Of a stretch of DNA of 64,000 bases, positions 9,546 through 18,876 are shown piece by piece. The notes beneath the pieces are model-generated. The model searched no databases, had not been told where the DNA came from, and saw only the letters and a list, made by a program, of their open reading frames with translations. This stretch comes from CAVPJC01 sp963705155 (GTDB lineage Bacteria > Chloroflexota > Anaerolineae > Anaerolineales > UBA4823), in assembly GCA_963705155.1 (NCBI GenBank), contig CAVPJC010000026.1:1-64000 (forward strand), given 5' to 3'. Each line of letters opens with the position of its first letter. Positions within the stretch are counted from its first letter, which is position 1. A program made the position numbers and the translations under genes.

Positions 9546-10777
9546 ATGCCTGAATTCCTGGAACTGCTGCCCCTCCCGAAGCACTGGAATTGCTGCTGAA
9601 AAATATACCGGGGCGCGCCGCATCTGAGGATGCGCCTGCCAGTGAGGCCCTGGGCCGGGTGACGGCGGCGCCGATACTGGCGCCGCACCCGCTGCCGGCT
9701 TTTGCGCGCACCACCGTGGATGGTTACGCTGTGCGGTGTGTGGATACCTTCGGCGCCAGCGAATCTCTGCCTGCCTATTTGCAGGTGGTGGGTGAAGTTC
9801 CCATGGGGGCTGCTGCCGGGTACGTGCTGGGTGCAGGCCAGTGCGCTTTGATCCACACCGGGGGCATGCTGCCTGAGGGAGCGGATGCCGTTGTGATGGT
9901 GGAACATACCCAGGCTGCCCGCCAGGATGAGGTGGAAATTCTGCGCTCTGCAGCCCGCGGGGAAAACGTGCTGCTCGTGGGTGAAGATGTATCTGCCGGG
10001 GAGCTGGTCATTCCGGCTGGTGTCCGGCTGCGACCGGCAGAAATTGGCGGCTTGATGGCGCTGGGGATCACCCGCCTGAGCCTGGCGCGCCGGCCGCGCC
10101 TCGCCATCCTTTCCAGTGGTGATGAGGTGGTGCCACCCGAGCAAGAGCCTGGGCCGGGCCAGGTGCGGGATGTGAATGCCTATACCCTCAGCGCCCTGGC
10201 GCAGGCATCTGGCGCTGTTCCGGTACGCTGCGGCATCCTTCCTGACCGGGCCCCTGAAATGTTGGCGGCTGCGCAGCGCTCGCTGGCTGAAAGCGATGCC
10301 CTGGTCATCACCGCCGGTTCATCGGCCAGCGCCCGCGATCTGACCGCCCAGGTGATCAATGCGCTGGGCCAGCCGGGAGTCCTGGTGCATGGCGTAAATG
10401 TTCGCCCTGGCAAACCCACCATTCTGGCAGTGTGCGATGGCAAGCCGGTCATCGGGCTGCCCGGCAACCCGGTGAGCGCACTGGTGATCGCCACACTCTT
10501 TGTGGTGCCGGTGATTGAAAAGCTGCTGGGTCTGGATACTCCCCGCCCGCAGGCTGCCGTACCTGCCCGGTTGAGTTTAAACCTGCCATCTCAGGCCGGG
10601 CGTGAAGATTGGGTGCCTGTGCGGTTGGTGGCTGCGCCCGGAGGCGCAATGGCCGAGCCGGTATTTGGCAAAAGCAACCTGATCTTCAGCCTGGCCCGCG
10701 CCGATGGATTGGTGCGCATCCCGGCCGATGTCACCGGATTGGCGGCTGGCGAGCAGGTGATTGTGTTTTTGATATGA
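9546..10777 (+). CDS. moeA: Molybdopterin molybdenumtransferase (first copy, frameshifted start)
   Basis: MoeA inserts molybdate (or tungstate) into adenylylated molybdopterin. The main frame opens at 9590, but the true start is probably ATG 9546 (MPEFLELLP); a one-base slip near 9568 in a C-rich tract separates the two. Key segments: ARTTVDGYAVR, the Gly-rich IHTGGMLPEGADAVVMVE, the MoaB/MogA-like domain with SSGDEVV, ITAGSSAS where TGG-S-G is usual, and RPGKPT followed by GLPGNPVS. Length is about 410 residues, as in the family. It precedes a second moeA-like gene by 25 bases; the pair probably separates different metal or cofactor-loading roles. Confidence 0.9.
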
Positions 10778-10802
10778 CTCTATTCATTCGTTGTTGAAAC
10801 CT

Positions 10803-12777
10803 ATGTCCATCTATTTACACGATATTCCCCTGCCGCAAGCCTGGTCGCGCCTGCTTCAAGCTTTGGAAGCCGCCGGGAGAAATGGCCTGCTGGGAAGCGA
10901 AGAAATCACCCTGGATGAAAACGCCCTGGGACGCGTACTGGCCCAGCCGGTGTGGGCGCGCCTCTCCTCACCCCACTACCATGCTTCTGCCATGGATGGT
11001 TTTGCCGTGCGCGCCGAAGATACTGCCGGCGCCATGCCCACCGCCCCGCTTACCCTGGCATGTACCGGGCAGGCAATTTACCTGGATACCGGTGATCCAC
11101 TGCCCATCTGGGCCAATGCGGTCATACCGATAGAGAATGTGGAAGCGCTGGATCAAAACGGCGGCGTGTCACCCCAACCGCGCGCGCCGGCTGCCATCCG
11201 CATCCGCGCCGCCCTGACGCCCTGGCAGCATGTCCGCCCACTGGGTGAGGATATCGTCGCAACGCAATTGGTGCTGCCTGCCGGGCATGTGCTGCGTCCG
11301 GTGGATCTGGGCGCAGCCGCAGCCTGCGGGCATGACCACCTGACGGTGGCGCGCCGCCCGCGCGTGGCGGTACTGCCTACCGGCAGCGAGCTGGTTCCGG
11401 TGGGCCAACCCGTCCAGACCGGGGATATCATCGAATACAATTCGCTGGTGCTGGCTGCCCAGGTGAACGCCTGGGGAGGCCAGGCGCAGCGCTACCCGAT
11501 CACCCCCGATAACTTCGACCAAATCTGTCGCGCGTGTAAAAGAAGCTGCCGGGTGGGCCGACCTGGTGCTGTTGAATGCGGGTTCGTCTGCCGGGTCCGA
11601 AGATTTCTCAGCCGGTGTGGTGGAGAAGTTGGGCGAGCTTCTGGTGCATGGCGTGGCGGTGCGTCCGGGACATCCGGTAATACTGGGCATGATCCATGTT
11701 GATGAGGAAGACTCCTTGAAGCGCGTACCGGTCATCGGCGTGCCCGGTTACCCGGTGTCGGCAGCTCTCACCGGTGAAATCTTCGTAAAGCCGCTGCTGG
11801 CGCGCTGGCTGGGGCGGCAGCCCGAGGAAGCCCAGGTGGTCAAGGCTACCCTGACTCGCAAGGTCACCTCACCGGCAGGCGACGACGATTATATGCGCGT
11901 AGCCGTTGGCCGGGTGGGCGATCGTGTGCTGGCTGCGCCGCTCGCGCGCGGCGCAGGCATTATCACGTCCCTGGTGCGCGCCGATGGCATTGCCCTCATC
12001 GGGCGCGGCTCGCAAGGGCTGCCTGCCGGCGCACAGATCGATGTGCGCCTGTACCGCACACCGGCTGAGCTGGATCACACCATATTTGCAATTGGCTCGC
12101 ACGATATCACCCTGGACCTGATGGCTCAGTTCCTGGCAGCCAAAGATCGCCGCTTTGTGTCTGCCAATGTGGGCAGCCAGGGCGGGTTGGTGGCCTTGCG
12201 CCGGGGCGAGGCCCATCTGGCTGGCTCGCATCTGTTGGATCCTGAAACGGGCGATTACAACCTGCGCTTTGTGCGTGAATACCTGCCCGGTATCGCGGTC
12301 AAGATCATCGCTCTGGTAGGGCGGGAGCAGGGTTTGCTGGTACAGCGCGGCAACCCCCGGCGCCTGCAAACCCTGGGTGATTTGACCCGGGAGGGCGTGC
12401 GGTTTATCAACCGCCAGCGTGGCGCCGGCACGCGCGTGCTGTTGGATTATCACCTGGATCTTTTAGGGGTTGCGCCGCAAAGCATCCAGGGCTACAATCA
12501 AGAAGAATATACCCATCTGGCGGTCGCCGCGGCGGTTTCTTCAGGCCGCGCCGATTGCGGACTTGGGATTGCCGCCGCAGCACAGGCTCTGGATCTGGAT
12601 TTTGTCCCGCTGTTTCAGGAGCGCTACGACCTGGTAATTCCTGCCCCGATCTTTGCTGCGGAATTGCTCGCTCCTCTGCTCGATCTGCTGCAGAAGCCGG
12701 CATTTCGCAACGCGGTAGCTGCCCTGCCTGGTTATGACGTCCGTCCTATGGGTACCGTCATCGCATCGTTGGAATAA
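10803..12777 (+). CDS. MoeA fused to periplasmic-binding-like domain (frameshifted)
   Basis: The first 400 residues or so form a MoeA domain: ASAMDGFAVRAED, ANAVIPIENVE, VLPTGSELV, NAGSSAGSEDF, VRPGHPV and GVPGYPVSA. The frame breaks near 11536 and resumes in the VKEAAGWADLVLLNAG frame. The last 230 residues or so (from about 12060, AIGSHDITLD) are a type-2 periplasmic-binding-like domain of the COG1910 kind, with NVGSQGGLVALRRGEAHLAG and RQRGAGTRVLLDYHL. The domain has no signal peptide, so it would act in the cytosol, perhaps sensing or presenting molybdate or tungstate to the MoeA part. ATG 10803 is chosen over TTG 10791. The upstream paralogue is clearly different in sequence, so this is not an assembly duplicate. 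Confidence 0.85.
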
Positions 12778-12795
12778 GTGAAAAGGAGGCGGGTA

Positions 12796-13167
12796 ATGCC
12801 TTCTGCGCTGGTTATTGATGATAATCGTTCGATGGCAGACGGTGTGTGCATGATGCTCAACCTGCTGGGGGTGCGCGCCCGGGCGGCGTACGGCCCGCGT
12901 GCCGCCTTGATGATGTTGGGCGAGAACCTGCCGGATATCATTTTCCTGGATATTAACATGCCCGGGGTGGATGGCTTCGAGGTGCTGGGCTACCTGCGCC
13001 GCGAGCCGCGCTATGCCAAAATCCCCGTGGTTGTGATCACAGCCGATGCCCAGCCGGAAACCGCCAACAAAGCCCGCCGCACAGGCGCATTACTGACCAT
13101 GGTCAAACCTGCCACGGTGGAAGGCATCGAACGAGTGCTTAAAAAGATTGGATTAATAGGAATTTAG
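12796..13167 (+). CDS. Single-domain response regulator (CheY-like)
   Basis: A stand-alone receiver of 123 residues from ATG 12796 (AAGGAGG upstream). It has the acidic pocket (IDDN), the phosphoacceptor Asp in IIFLDINMPG, Thr in VVITAD and Lys in MVKPA. No output domain follows, so it probably works by protein contact or as a phosphorelay intermediate. It lies 18 bases after the moeA fusion gene and 10 bases before bcp, so all may share a transcript; its kinase may be the sensor gene two positions downstream. Confidence 0.88.
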   Translation: MPSALVIDDNRSMADGVCMMLNLLGVRARAAYGPRAALMMLGENLPDIIFLDINMPGVDGFEVLGYLRREPRYAKIPVVVITADAQPETANKARRTGALLTMVKPATVEGIERVLKKIGLIGI

Positions 13168-13177
13168 GAGTTATCTC

Positions 13178-13642
13178 ATGGCGCTATCTGCTGGAATATC
13201 TGCCCCAGATTTTACACTTCAAGATGAGACCGGCGTTGCCCGCCGCCTCTCCGATTTCCGCGGCCAGCCGGTGGTGGTATATTTTTATCCTAAAGATGAT
13301 ACACCCGGCTGCACCACCGAAGCCTGCAATTTCCGCGATGATTTCTCGGTCTACCGCCAGGCCGGTGTCACCATCCTGGGAATCAGCCCGGATTCCCCCG
13401 ATAAGCATGCCAAATTCAAGGAAAAGTATTCCCTTCCCTTTACCCTTCTGGCCGATACAGATCACCAGGTGTGCGAATTATATGCGGTCTGGGGACGAAA
13501 AAAGTATCTGGGACGCGAGTACGATGGGGTTTTTCGCACGACCTACCTGGTCGGCGCAGACGGCGTCATTGTAAAGGTCTTTGAGAATGTAAAGCCGGAT
13601 GGGCACAGCGCTGAAGTGCTGGGAGCATTGAAAGCCGGGTAA
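13178..13642 (+). CDS. bcp: Thiol peroxidase, Bcp/PrxQ type
   Basis: A 154-residue peroxiredoxin reducing H2O2 and organic peroxides with electrons from thioredoxin. The peroxidatic Cys lies in YPKDDTPGCTTEACNF and the PrxQ resolving Cys, five residues later (EAC), is also present. Other conserved parts are PDFTLQDETG and SPDSPDKHAKFKEKY. An ordinary Cys codon is used here, unlike the TGA in the AhpC-type gene at 47810, which makes a useful internal comparison. RBS AGGAG precedes ATG 13178. Confidence 0.94.
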   Translation: MALSAGISAPDFTLQDETGVARRLSDFRGQPVVVYFYPKDDTPGCTTEACNFRDDFSVYRQAGVTILGISPDSPDKHAKFKEKYSLPFTLLADTDHQVCELYAVWGRKKYLGREYDGVFRTTYLVGADGVIVKVFENVKPDGHSAEVLGALKAG

Positions 13643-13660
13643 AATAGTAGCGTGCCGACC

Positions 13661-15499
13661 ATGGATCAAAGATCTCCCAAATGGAACCGCCGTTGGCTGC
13701 GAGTGCTTGCGGTGGCTGCCACTATCCTCGTCATCTTCATTTATGAAAGCATCGAAGTAGGCTGGCTGGCAAACCGGGCCAGCTATGCCTGGGTGGTTCT
13801 GGATGTATTTGTGCTTCTGGCCTTCGGCGCCCTGGCGTATCTGGCGGTAGACCGCATGCTGCGCTCTGAAGAGAACGCTCTGGCATTGCAAACGCGCCTG
13901 GAAAGCACCGAGAAGCAGCTCGAGGACACCCGGCAGCGTCAAAAAACGATCCTGGATATCAGCCAGCTTTTTGCAGAGGCTGGTGATGAAAACGCCATCA
14001 TGGAGACCACCCTGAGGCTGTCACGCGAATTGCTTGGCGCCAGGGGGGCTTCTTTTGTGCCTCTCGATGAGCATGCCCAGCCGTTGACAGCCAGGGTTGC
14101 GGGCGAAATGCCCACGCCGGCTACCAGCCAGTGGATGGAATACCTGGCTTCGCCGGCTGTGCGCCAGAGCTGCGCCACATGCCAGAAGCATGAAGAACTG
14201 AACCGCAACTGCCCGCTCATCCAGGGCACATTTCTGGATACGATGGGCGTTTACTGTCTCCCGCTGCGTCGCGGCGACCAGGAATTTGGCATTCTTAACC
14301 TGTACTTTCCGAACAACAATACCCTGGAAGGTGAGATGAAAAGCCTGGCGCGCACGCTTCTGGATGAGGCCTCGCTTGCATTGGAAGGCGTGCGCCTGCG
14401 AGACCGTGCCATGTCAACTCTGCGCCAGCTGCAAGTCACCCGCGAGAACGCCGATCTGGATCGTATGCTCCTGGATTTACTCAAAGGTCTGCATGAAACC
14501 CTGGATGCCGATTTCGCCATGGTCAATATCTGGGATGTGCAAACTGGGCTGCACAAGACCACGGTCGAGTCAGGCGACATCCCTGAGAGCGCCCGCCATC
14601 TGGTCGATGGTATTATGCAAAGCGTCAAAACTTCCGGTGAGGCGGTGATGCTTGATAACATCACCGGCAGCAGCTTGCCGACTTCCGGCCCACGAGCGCT
14701 GATGGTTGTCCCGCTGATAACACGGGCTGAACCGGCCTGCGGGGCGCTGTTGGTAGCCAGCCGGCGTTTGCGGGCTTTCAACAAACCCCAGCTTTCTATG
14801 CTTCAGACCATTGCGGGCCAGGTAGCCCTTGTGGTGCAAACGGTCTATCTGATGGCCCAGCTCGAATACAAAGCCATGATTGAAGAGCGCACCCGTCTGG
14901 CGCGTGAAATCCACGATGGCCTGGCTCAAACACTGGGTTTTTTGAAGCTCAAAACTGCCCAGATGCGCGGTTTTGTGTCGCAGAATGATATGGCCTCCTT
15001 ACAGGAGACGGTGGAAACCTGCTACAGCGTGCTCTCCGAAGCCTATCAGGATGCCCGCCAGGCGATCGATGGGCTGCGCGCCTCGCTGTCGGATGATAGT
15101 CTCGCGGGCTGGCTGCAGCAAACAGCCGCCGATTTTCAAGATTACTGCGGCATCCCCATCGAAGTGGATATTTCAGATGTTCAGGCAGTATTGCCTCCCG
15201 AGGTGCACGCCCAGCTCATGCGCATCGTGCAGGAGGCCTTGAGCAACATCCGCAAACACGCCCACGCCCAGCGGGTGGAGATCGTCTGCCGGGAGACGGA
15301 GACCGAATTTGTGCTCGAAATTCGGGACGATGGTCAGGGTTTCGATGTGCATGAGCTTCCGGCGCCTTCGCAGTACGGCTTGCGCGGCATGCGTGAGCGC
15401 GCCGACCTGATCGGCGCTGAATTCCAGGTGATCAGCCAGCCTTTCGAGGGGACCAGCGTGTGCGTGCGTCTGCCGCTGGGAGTGAGGGTTAAGGGATGA
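13661..15499 (+). CDS. Membrane sensor histidine kinase with GAF domains (NarX/LiaS type)
   Basis: Two N-terminal hydrophobic helices (about residues 10-32 and 42-62), a short coiled linker, two GAF-like regions (about 90-235 and 255-400), then a HisKA_3 dimerisation helix with the phospho-His in RLAREIHDGLAQTL and a HATPase domain (EALSNIRKHAHAQ, DDGQGFD, YGLRGMRERADLIGA). Cys residues at CATCQKHEELNRNC in the first GAF could bind a metal or Fe-S centre, as in oxygen- or redox-sensing GAF domains; this is inference. An in-frame GTG at 13652 is an alternative start. The gene overlaps the next response regulator by 4 bases, giving a cognate pair. Confidence 0.9.
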   Translation: MDQRSPKWNRRWLRVLAVAATILVIFIYESIEVGWLANRASYAWVVLDVFVLLAFGALAYLAVDRMLRSEENALALQTRLESTEKQLEDTRQRQKTILDISQLFAEAGDENAIMETTLRLSRELLGARGASFVPLDEHAQPLTARVAGEMPTPATSQWMEYLASPAVRQSCATCQKHEELNRNCPLIQGTFLDTMGVYCLPLRRGDQEFGILNLYFPNNNTLEGEMKSLARTLLDEASLALEGVRLRDRAMSTLRQLQVTRENADLDRMLLDLLKGLHETLDADFAMVNIWDVQTGLHKTTVESGDIPESARHLVDGIMQSVKTSGEAVMLDNITGSSLPTSGPRALMVVPLITRAEPACGALLVASRRLRAFNKPQLSMLQTIAGQVALVVQTVYLMAQLEYKAMIEERTRLAREIHDGLAQTLGFLKLKTAQMRGFVSQNDMASLQETVETCYSVLSEAYQDARQAIDGLRASLSDDSLAGWLQQTAADFQDYCGIPIEVDISDVQAVLPPEVHAQLMRIVQEALSNIRKHAHAQRVEIVCRETETEFVLEIRDDGQGFDVHELPAPSQYGLRGMRERADLIGAEFQVISQPFEGTSVCVRLPLGVRVKG

Positions 15500-16140
15500 A
15501 TAAACCCATTCGGTTGATGGTTGTCGATGATCATGCTCTATTCCGCTCGGGACTGATCAGCCTGCTGAAGGGGATGCCCGAGTTCCAGGTGGTGGCTGAG
15601 GCCGGCAACGGTCGCGACGCCCTCGAGCTGGTGCGCCAGGCCAACCCGGACGTAATTTTGCTGGATGTGAATATGCCGGTGATGGGCGGGGTTGAAACGG
15701 TGCAGGCCCTGAAACAGGGCAGCGGTTATAAGATCGTTATGCTCACCATCTCGAAAAATGATGAAGATCTCTTTGGCGCGATCATCGCTGGCGCAGATGG
15801 CTATATGCTCAAAAACGCATCCCCCGAGGAATTGTGCAAAGCGATCATCCAGGTGCACGAGGGGTTATCTGTTCTTGCACCTGAAGTAACCCGCAAAGTA
15901 ATGGGCGCAGTGAAAACGGAACAATCTCGCCTGCCAGATCATGGATTGAGCAGCCGTGAAATGGAGGTGCTGCAGTTCCTGGCGCTGGGCAGGACGACGG
16001 CCCAAATTTCCGGCGAGCTGTTTATCTCGGATAATACCGTCAAAACTCACGTGCGGCATATCATGGAAAAGCTGGATGCATCCAACCGGGCTGAGGCAGT
16101 CAGCAAGGCCCTCCAGATGGGTTTGATTGGCCAGGAATAA
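15496..16140 (+). CDS. NarL/FixJ-family response regulator
   Basis: A 214-residue regulator: receiver domain (VVDDHALFRSGL, phospho-Asp in VILLDVNMPVMGG, Lys in YMLKNASPEEL) and a LuxR-type helix-turn-helix (LSSREMEVLQFLALG, ISDNTVKTHVRHIMEKL). The start ATG overlaps the stop of the upstream kinase gene (ATGA). It probably controls transcription in response to the GAF-sensed signal; targets cannot be read from the window. Confidence 0.95.
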   Translation: MNKPIRLMVVDDHALFRSGLISLLKGMPEFQVVAEAGNGRDALELVRQANPDVILLDVNMPVMGGVETVQALKQGSGYKIVMLTISKNDEDLFGAIIAGADGYMLKNASPEELCKAIIQVHEGLSVLAPEVTRKVMGAVKTEQSRLPDHGLSSREMEVLQFLALGRTTAQISGELFISDNTVKTHVRHIMEKLDASNRAEAVSKALQMGLIGQE

Positions 16141-16152
16141 ACAGGAGACAGC

Positions 16153-17214
16153 ATGCACAGCCCGAAATCTCACCTACAAAATCCACTCAGGCTGCCTGTG
16201 CCGGATTTCTACCAACCAGAAAACACCGGGAGCCTCTGGCGGGTGCCTTACCAGGAGCGTGCCCGGCAGGCCAGGGAGTGGGCTGACCAGCACGGCATTA
16301 CCCCGGCGGCAGATGACCGCTTTAAACTGGCCCTGGTTTTGATCGATCTGCAAAACACCTTTTGCCTGCCAGAATTTGAGCTTTTTGTAGGCGGTCGTTC
16401 GGGCCGAGGAGCTGTGGAAGACAACCAGCGCCTGTGTGGATTTATCTACCAGAACCTGGCGACGATCTCCCACATCACCGTGACCATGGATACCCACCGG
16501 GCGATGCAGATTTTTCATCCCATATACCTGGTCGACGCGGCCGGTGAACACCCCGCGCCGATGACGTCCGTGACGCATGAGGATGTGCTCAGCGGCCGCT
16601 GGCAGTTCAATTCAAAAATTGCATACAGCCTGGGGATCACCCCCGAAGCCGGCCAGGCGCATCTGCTCCATTACACGGCTGAATTGCTGCGCCAGAAGAA
16701 ATATGATCTGACGATCTGGCCGTATCACGCCATGCTGGGCGGAATTGGCCATGCCCTGGTTTCTTGTGTTGAAGAAGCCGTCTTTTTCCACACGGTTGCG
16801 CGCCAGACACAGGCCGAATACGTCATTAAAGGCGAGTACGCTGACACGGAAAATTATTCAGCCATTGGACCGGAAGTGCTCACCGGGGCGGGTGGGGAGA
16901 TTATCGCCGAGAAAGACCCGCGTTTTCTGCACTTGCTGAAATCCCACCATGCCGTGGTGATTGCCGGGCAGGCCAAGAGCCATTGTGTGGCCTGGACGGT
17001 GGACGATCTGCTGGCGCAAATTGTGGCCAACGACCCCGGCCTGGCAGGCAAGGTGTACCTTCTGGAAGACTGCACATCGCCGGTGGTTGTGCCGGGGATT
17101 GTCGATTACACGGATGCCGCCAACGAGGCCTACCGGCGCTTCGAACAGGCTGGCATGCACCTGGTCCGATCCACGCAGCCGCTGACCGAGTGGCCTGGCA
17201 TGGTCATACCTTGA
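16153..17214 (+). CDS. Isochorismatase-like cysteine hydrolase
   Basis: A 353-residue member of the isochorismatase/nicotinamidase superfamily. The catalytic Asp is in VLIDLQNTF, the nucleophilic Cys in AGQAKSHCV, and metal- or substrate-binding acids and His occur in TMDTH and around IWPYHAMLGG. It is longer than a nicotinamidase (about 200 residues), with extra N-terminal and middle segments, so the substrate may differ (an amide or carbamoyl compound); no reaction can be assigned safely. The gene starts 12 bases after the response regulator and so probably ends that transcript. Confidence 0.82.
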   Translation: MHSPKSHLQNPLRLPVPDFYQPENTGSLWRVPYQERARQAREWADQHGITPAADDRFKLALVLIDLQNTFCLPEFELFVGGRSGRGAVEDNQRLCGFIYQNLATISHITVTMDTHRAMQIFHPIYLVDAAGEHPAPMTSVTHEDVLSGRWQFNSKIAYSLGITPEAGQAHLLHYTAELLRQKKYDLTIWPYHAMLGGIGHALVSCVEEAVFFHTVARQTQAEYVIKGEYADTENYSAIGPEVLTGAGGEIIAEKDPRFLHLLKSHHAVVIAGQAKSHCVAWTVDDLLAQIVANDPGLAGKVYLLEDCTSPVVVPGIVDYTDAANEAYRRFEQAGMHLVRSTQPLTEWPGMVIP

Positions 17215-17260
17215 GCGCCAGGCTGACAAAGTTGTTAGAAAACAGACAATCTCTATCTTA

Positions 17261-17289
17261 TTGACATCTGCCGGGTTTTATGTGATACT
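17261..17289 (+). promoter_or_regulatory. Strong sigma-70-type promoter for small RNA unit
   Basis: TTGACA (17261-17266), a 17-base spacer and GATACT (17284-17289), with TG just upstream giving an extended -10. Transcription should begin near 17296, at the base of the first RNA hairpin. Confidence 0.7.
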
Positions 17290-17357
17290 ACCATCAAGTT
17301 GAAGGGATCTTCAAAGATTTCCTTCACCGCCTCCGCTATCCCACCAAAGAGGAGGTG

Positions 17358-17411
17358 ATGCCGACATGTATGATAGTAGTACCAAACCAGGCGCTGCGGC
17401 ATCCCTCCTAG
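17358..17411 (+). CDS. Possible leader peptide, 17 codons
   Basis: ATG 17358 follows AGAGGAGGTG and encodes MPTCMIVVPNQALRHPS, stopping at TAG 17409. The last six codons form the 5' arm of the central RNA stem, so ribosome position would affect folding. It is not strongly enriched in one amino acid, so a regulatory amino acid cannot be proposed. Confidence 0.4.
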   Translation: MPTCMIVVPNQALRHPS

Positions 17412-17438
17412 TAATTGGTTAGGTTGCCGCAGCGCCGC

Positions 17439-17470
17439 AGAAGCCGTCCGAAAGGGCGGCTTCTTGTCTT
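17439..17470 (+). terminator. Intrinsic terminator with GAAA tetraloop
   Basis: An 11-bp stem (17439-17449 with 17454-17464, one G-T pair) closed by a GAAA tetraloop and followed by TTGTCTTT. It ends the small RNA unit. Confidence 0.85.
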
Positions 17471-17520
17471 TAACGGTTAAGGTTTTTATTCAGCCCGTCT
17501 CAGGCTGTTTGCCTTGCGTA

Positions 17521-18805
17521 GTGCCTCAGAATAAAATGTTACTTTGGGAGAAACGTTGCCTCAAAAGAAAATGTTACCGAGCCAACTTCCATAATTTGGC
17601 GACAATGGCATCAATCCGATTTCTCAAGGTGACTGGATTGAGCCGGACATATTGCAGGCGGAGATACACTTTGAGGTACTCGCTCACATAAGGCGAGTCC
17701 AAGATGCGTTGATAAGGGGTGGTGGCGGTATCATAACGCTTGATCACCTTTTCGCCAAGCCGATCTTTACCAACCAATTTGAGCACAGGCTGAAAGAAGT
17801 TGACATACAGGCGCAAATCGGCATAGATAGCCTTCAAGAGCAGCCATTCAGCATCGGTCTCCAAGCGATCATAGCCGATCACGTTGCGCACCACAGACCA
17901 GTTCTTCTGCTCGACATGAGCCTGATCGTTTTTACGATAAGGACGCGAGCGAGTGAAGGTGATGTTCTCATTCTGGCAGTAGTTGAGCAGCAAGTCATTG
18001 ATGAATTCGGAACCGTTATCCGAGTTCGATCCCCAACAACGGGAAGGGCAAGCGGGAGCGCAGTTCACGAATAGCTTCAGCGACCAGATGCTGGCTTTTC
18101 TGGAGAATGGCCAGACATTCGGTCCATCCAGTGGCCAGATCGGTGACCGTCAAGGTGTTGAGATACTGTCCGGCTGTGGTCTCACCACAATGAGCTACCA
18201 GATCGATTTCTTCGAAACCCGGTCGCTCTTCATCCCAGGGCGTAAAGGTGCGCACCGGGATCGCTTTTTTGAGCAGCGTGCCTGGTTTGGTTGTGGAGAG
18301 GCCGCGCCGGTGCTCAAAACGAGCTGGTTTGAGACAGCGATCGATGCTGGCGCGACTGATCTGCAATAAGAGCTGCTTGACTTCCGCAGTCAGGATCAAT
18401 TCCTGATGCTGCTCCAACACCCACACAATTTCAGGCAGATACGGATGTAACCGCCGGGAACAGATCCGTCCACAGATTTCCCAGATCTGTATCAGGGCTG
18501 TGACCACCTCACCCTGATAGATCTTTGAGCGCCCCACCTTCTTCAGCTTTCTTGCCGGAGGCCCGTGCTTGAGCAGCCGTATCGCATATTTGCGGTGATA
18601 GCCGGTTGCCGCACAGAATTCCCCCAGCATTACGGCTTTCTCGGCTTTGCTCGCCCGCAGATAACGAGGCCGGATCGCTTCTAATAGTTCTCGCTTACTT
18701 TTTGAGGTCATGAATGTTGCCCTTTTTGAACCTGGATAAGCTCCTTAGGGTAACATTCTTTTTGAGCCAACGATCATTCCTATAGTAAGATTTTCTTTGA
18801 GGCAA
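17521..18805 (-). mobile_element. Insertion sequence with paired terminal repeats
   Basis: About 1.29 kb containing one DDE transposase gene. Each end carries two related copies of a roughly 21-base repeat of the form TGCCTCA...AAAATGTTAC: at 17521 and 17556 on the left, and inverted at about 18749 and 18784 on the right, spaced 35 bases at both ends. This repeat pairing suggests multiple transposase-binding sites per end. I could not find a convincing target duplication. The element separates the small RNA unit from the mutase gene, whose promoter begins immediately beyond the right end. Confidence 0.75.
17574..18711 (-). CDS. DDE transposase (integrase-core, frameshifted)
   Basis: The N-terminal frame (18711-18016) has a helix-turn-helix region (GEFCAATGYHRKYAIRLL) and the first catalytic Asp in EEIDLVAHCG. 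After a frame break near 18030 the second frame continues with DSDNGSEFIND (second Asp), TRSRPYRKNDQAHVEQKNWSVVR (probable catalytic Glu) and IGYDRL. The sequence resembles the integrase-core transposases grouped with IS481/ISNCY elements. One base restores a protein of about 378 residues, so it may be intact in the real genome. Confidence 0.82.
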
Positions 18806-18836
18806 TGCGCTTGAAGGTAAAGCCTGCAAGGCGCGG

Positions 18837-18842
18837 TATAAT
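18837..18842 (+). promoter_or_regulatory. Probable -10 element of the mutase subunit gene
   Basis: TATAAT at 18837-18842, 35 bases before ATG 18877. A TTGAAG lies upstream but with a 20-base spacer, so the -35 is uncertain. The insertion sequence ends about 30 bases upstream and may have replaced the native upstream region. Confidence 0.45.
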
Positions 18843-18876
18843 CCACATATTCCATATAACTCACAGGAAGGGTGAA

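Larger units (their letters stand above)
17296..17470 (+). ncRNA. Structured small RNA or orphan leader
   Basis: About 170 bases lie between a strong promoter and a strong terminator without a normal gene. Predicted stems: a 5' hairpin (17300-17326, about 12 bp with one bulge), a 12-bp stem joining 17390-17401 to 17425-17436 around a 23-base loop, and the terminator hairpin (17439-17464). Between the first two stems sits a short peptide frame with a good ribosome site, whose end runs into the 5' arm of the central stem. This is the layout of a transcription-attenuation leader, but the insertion sequence downstream separates it from any target, so it is now an orphan leader or an independent small RNA. 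I recognise no known RNA family. Confidence 0.55.

Noticed and set aside
9546..12777. Two moeA genes as an assembly duplication
   Set aside because: The two MoeA domains differ throughout and only the second has a binding-protein domain.
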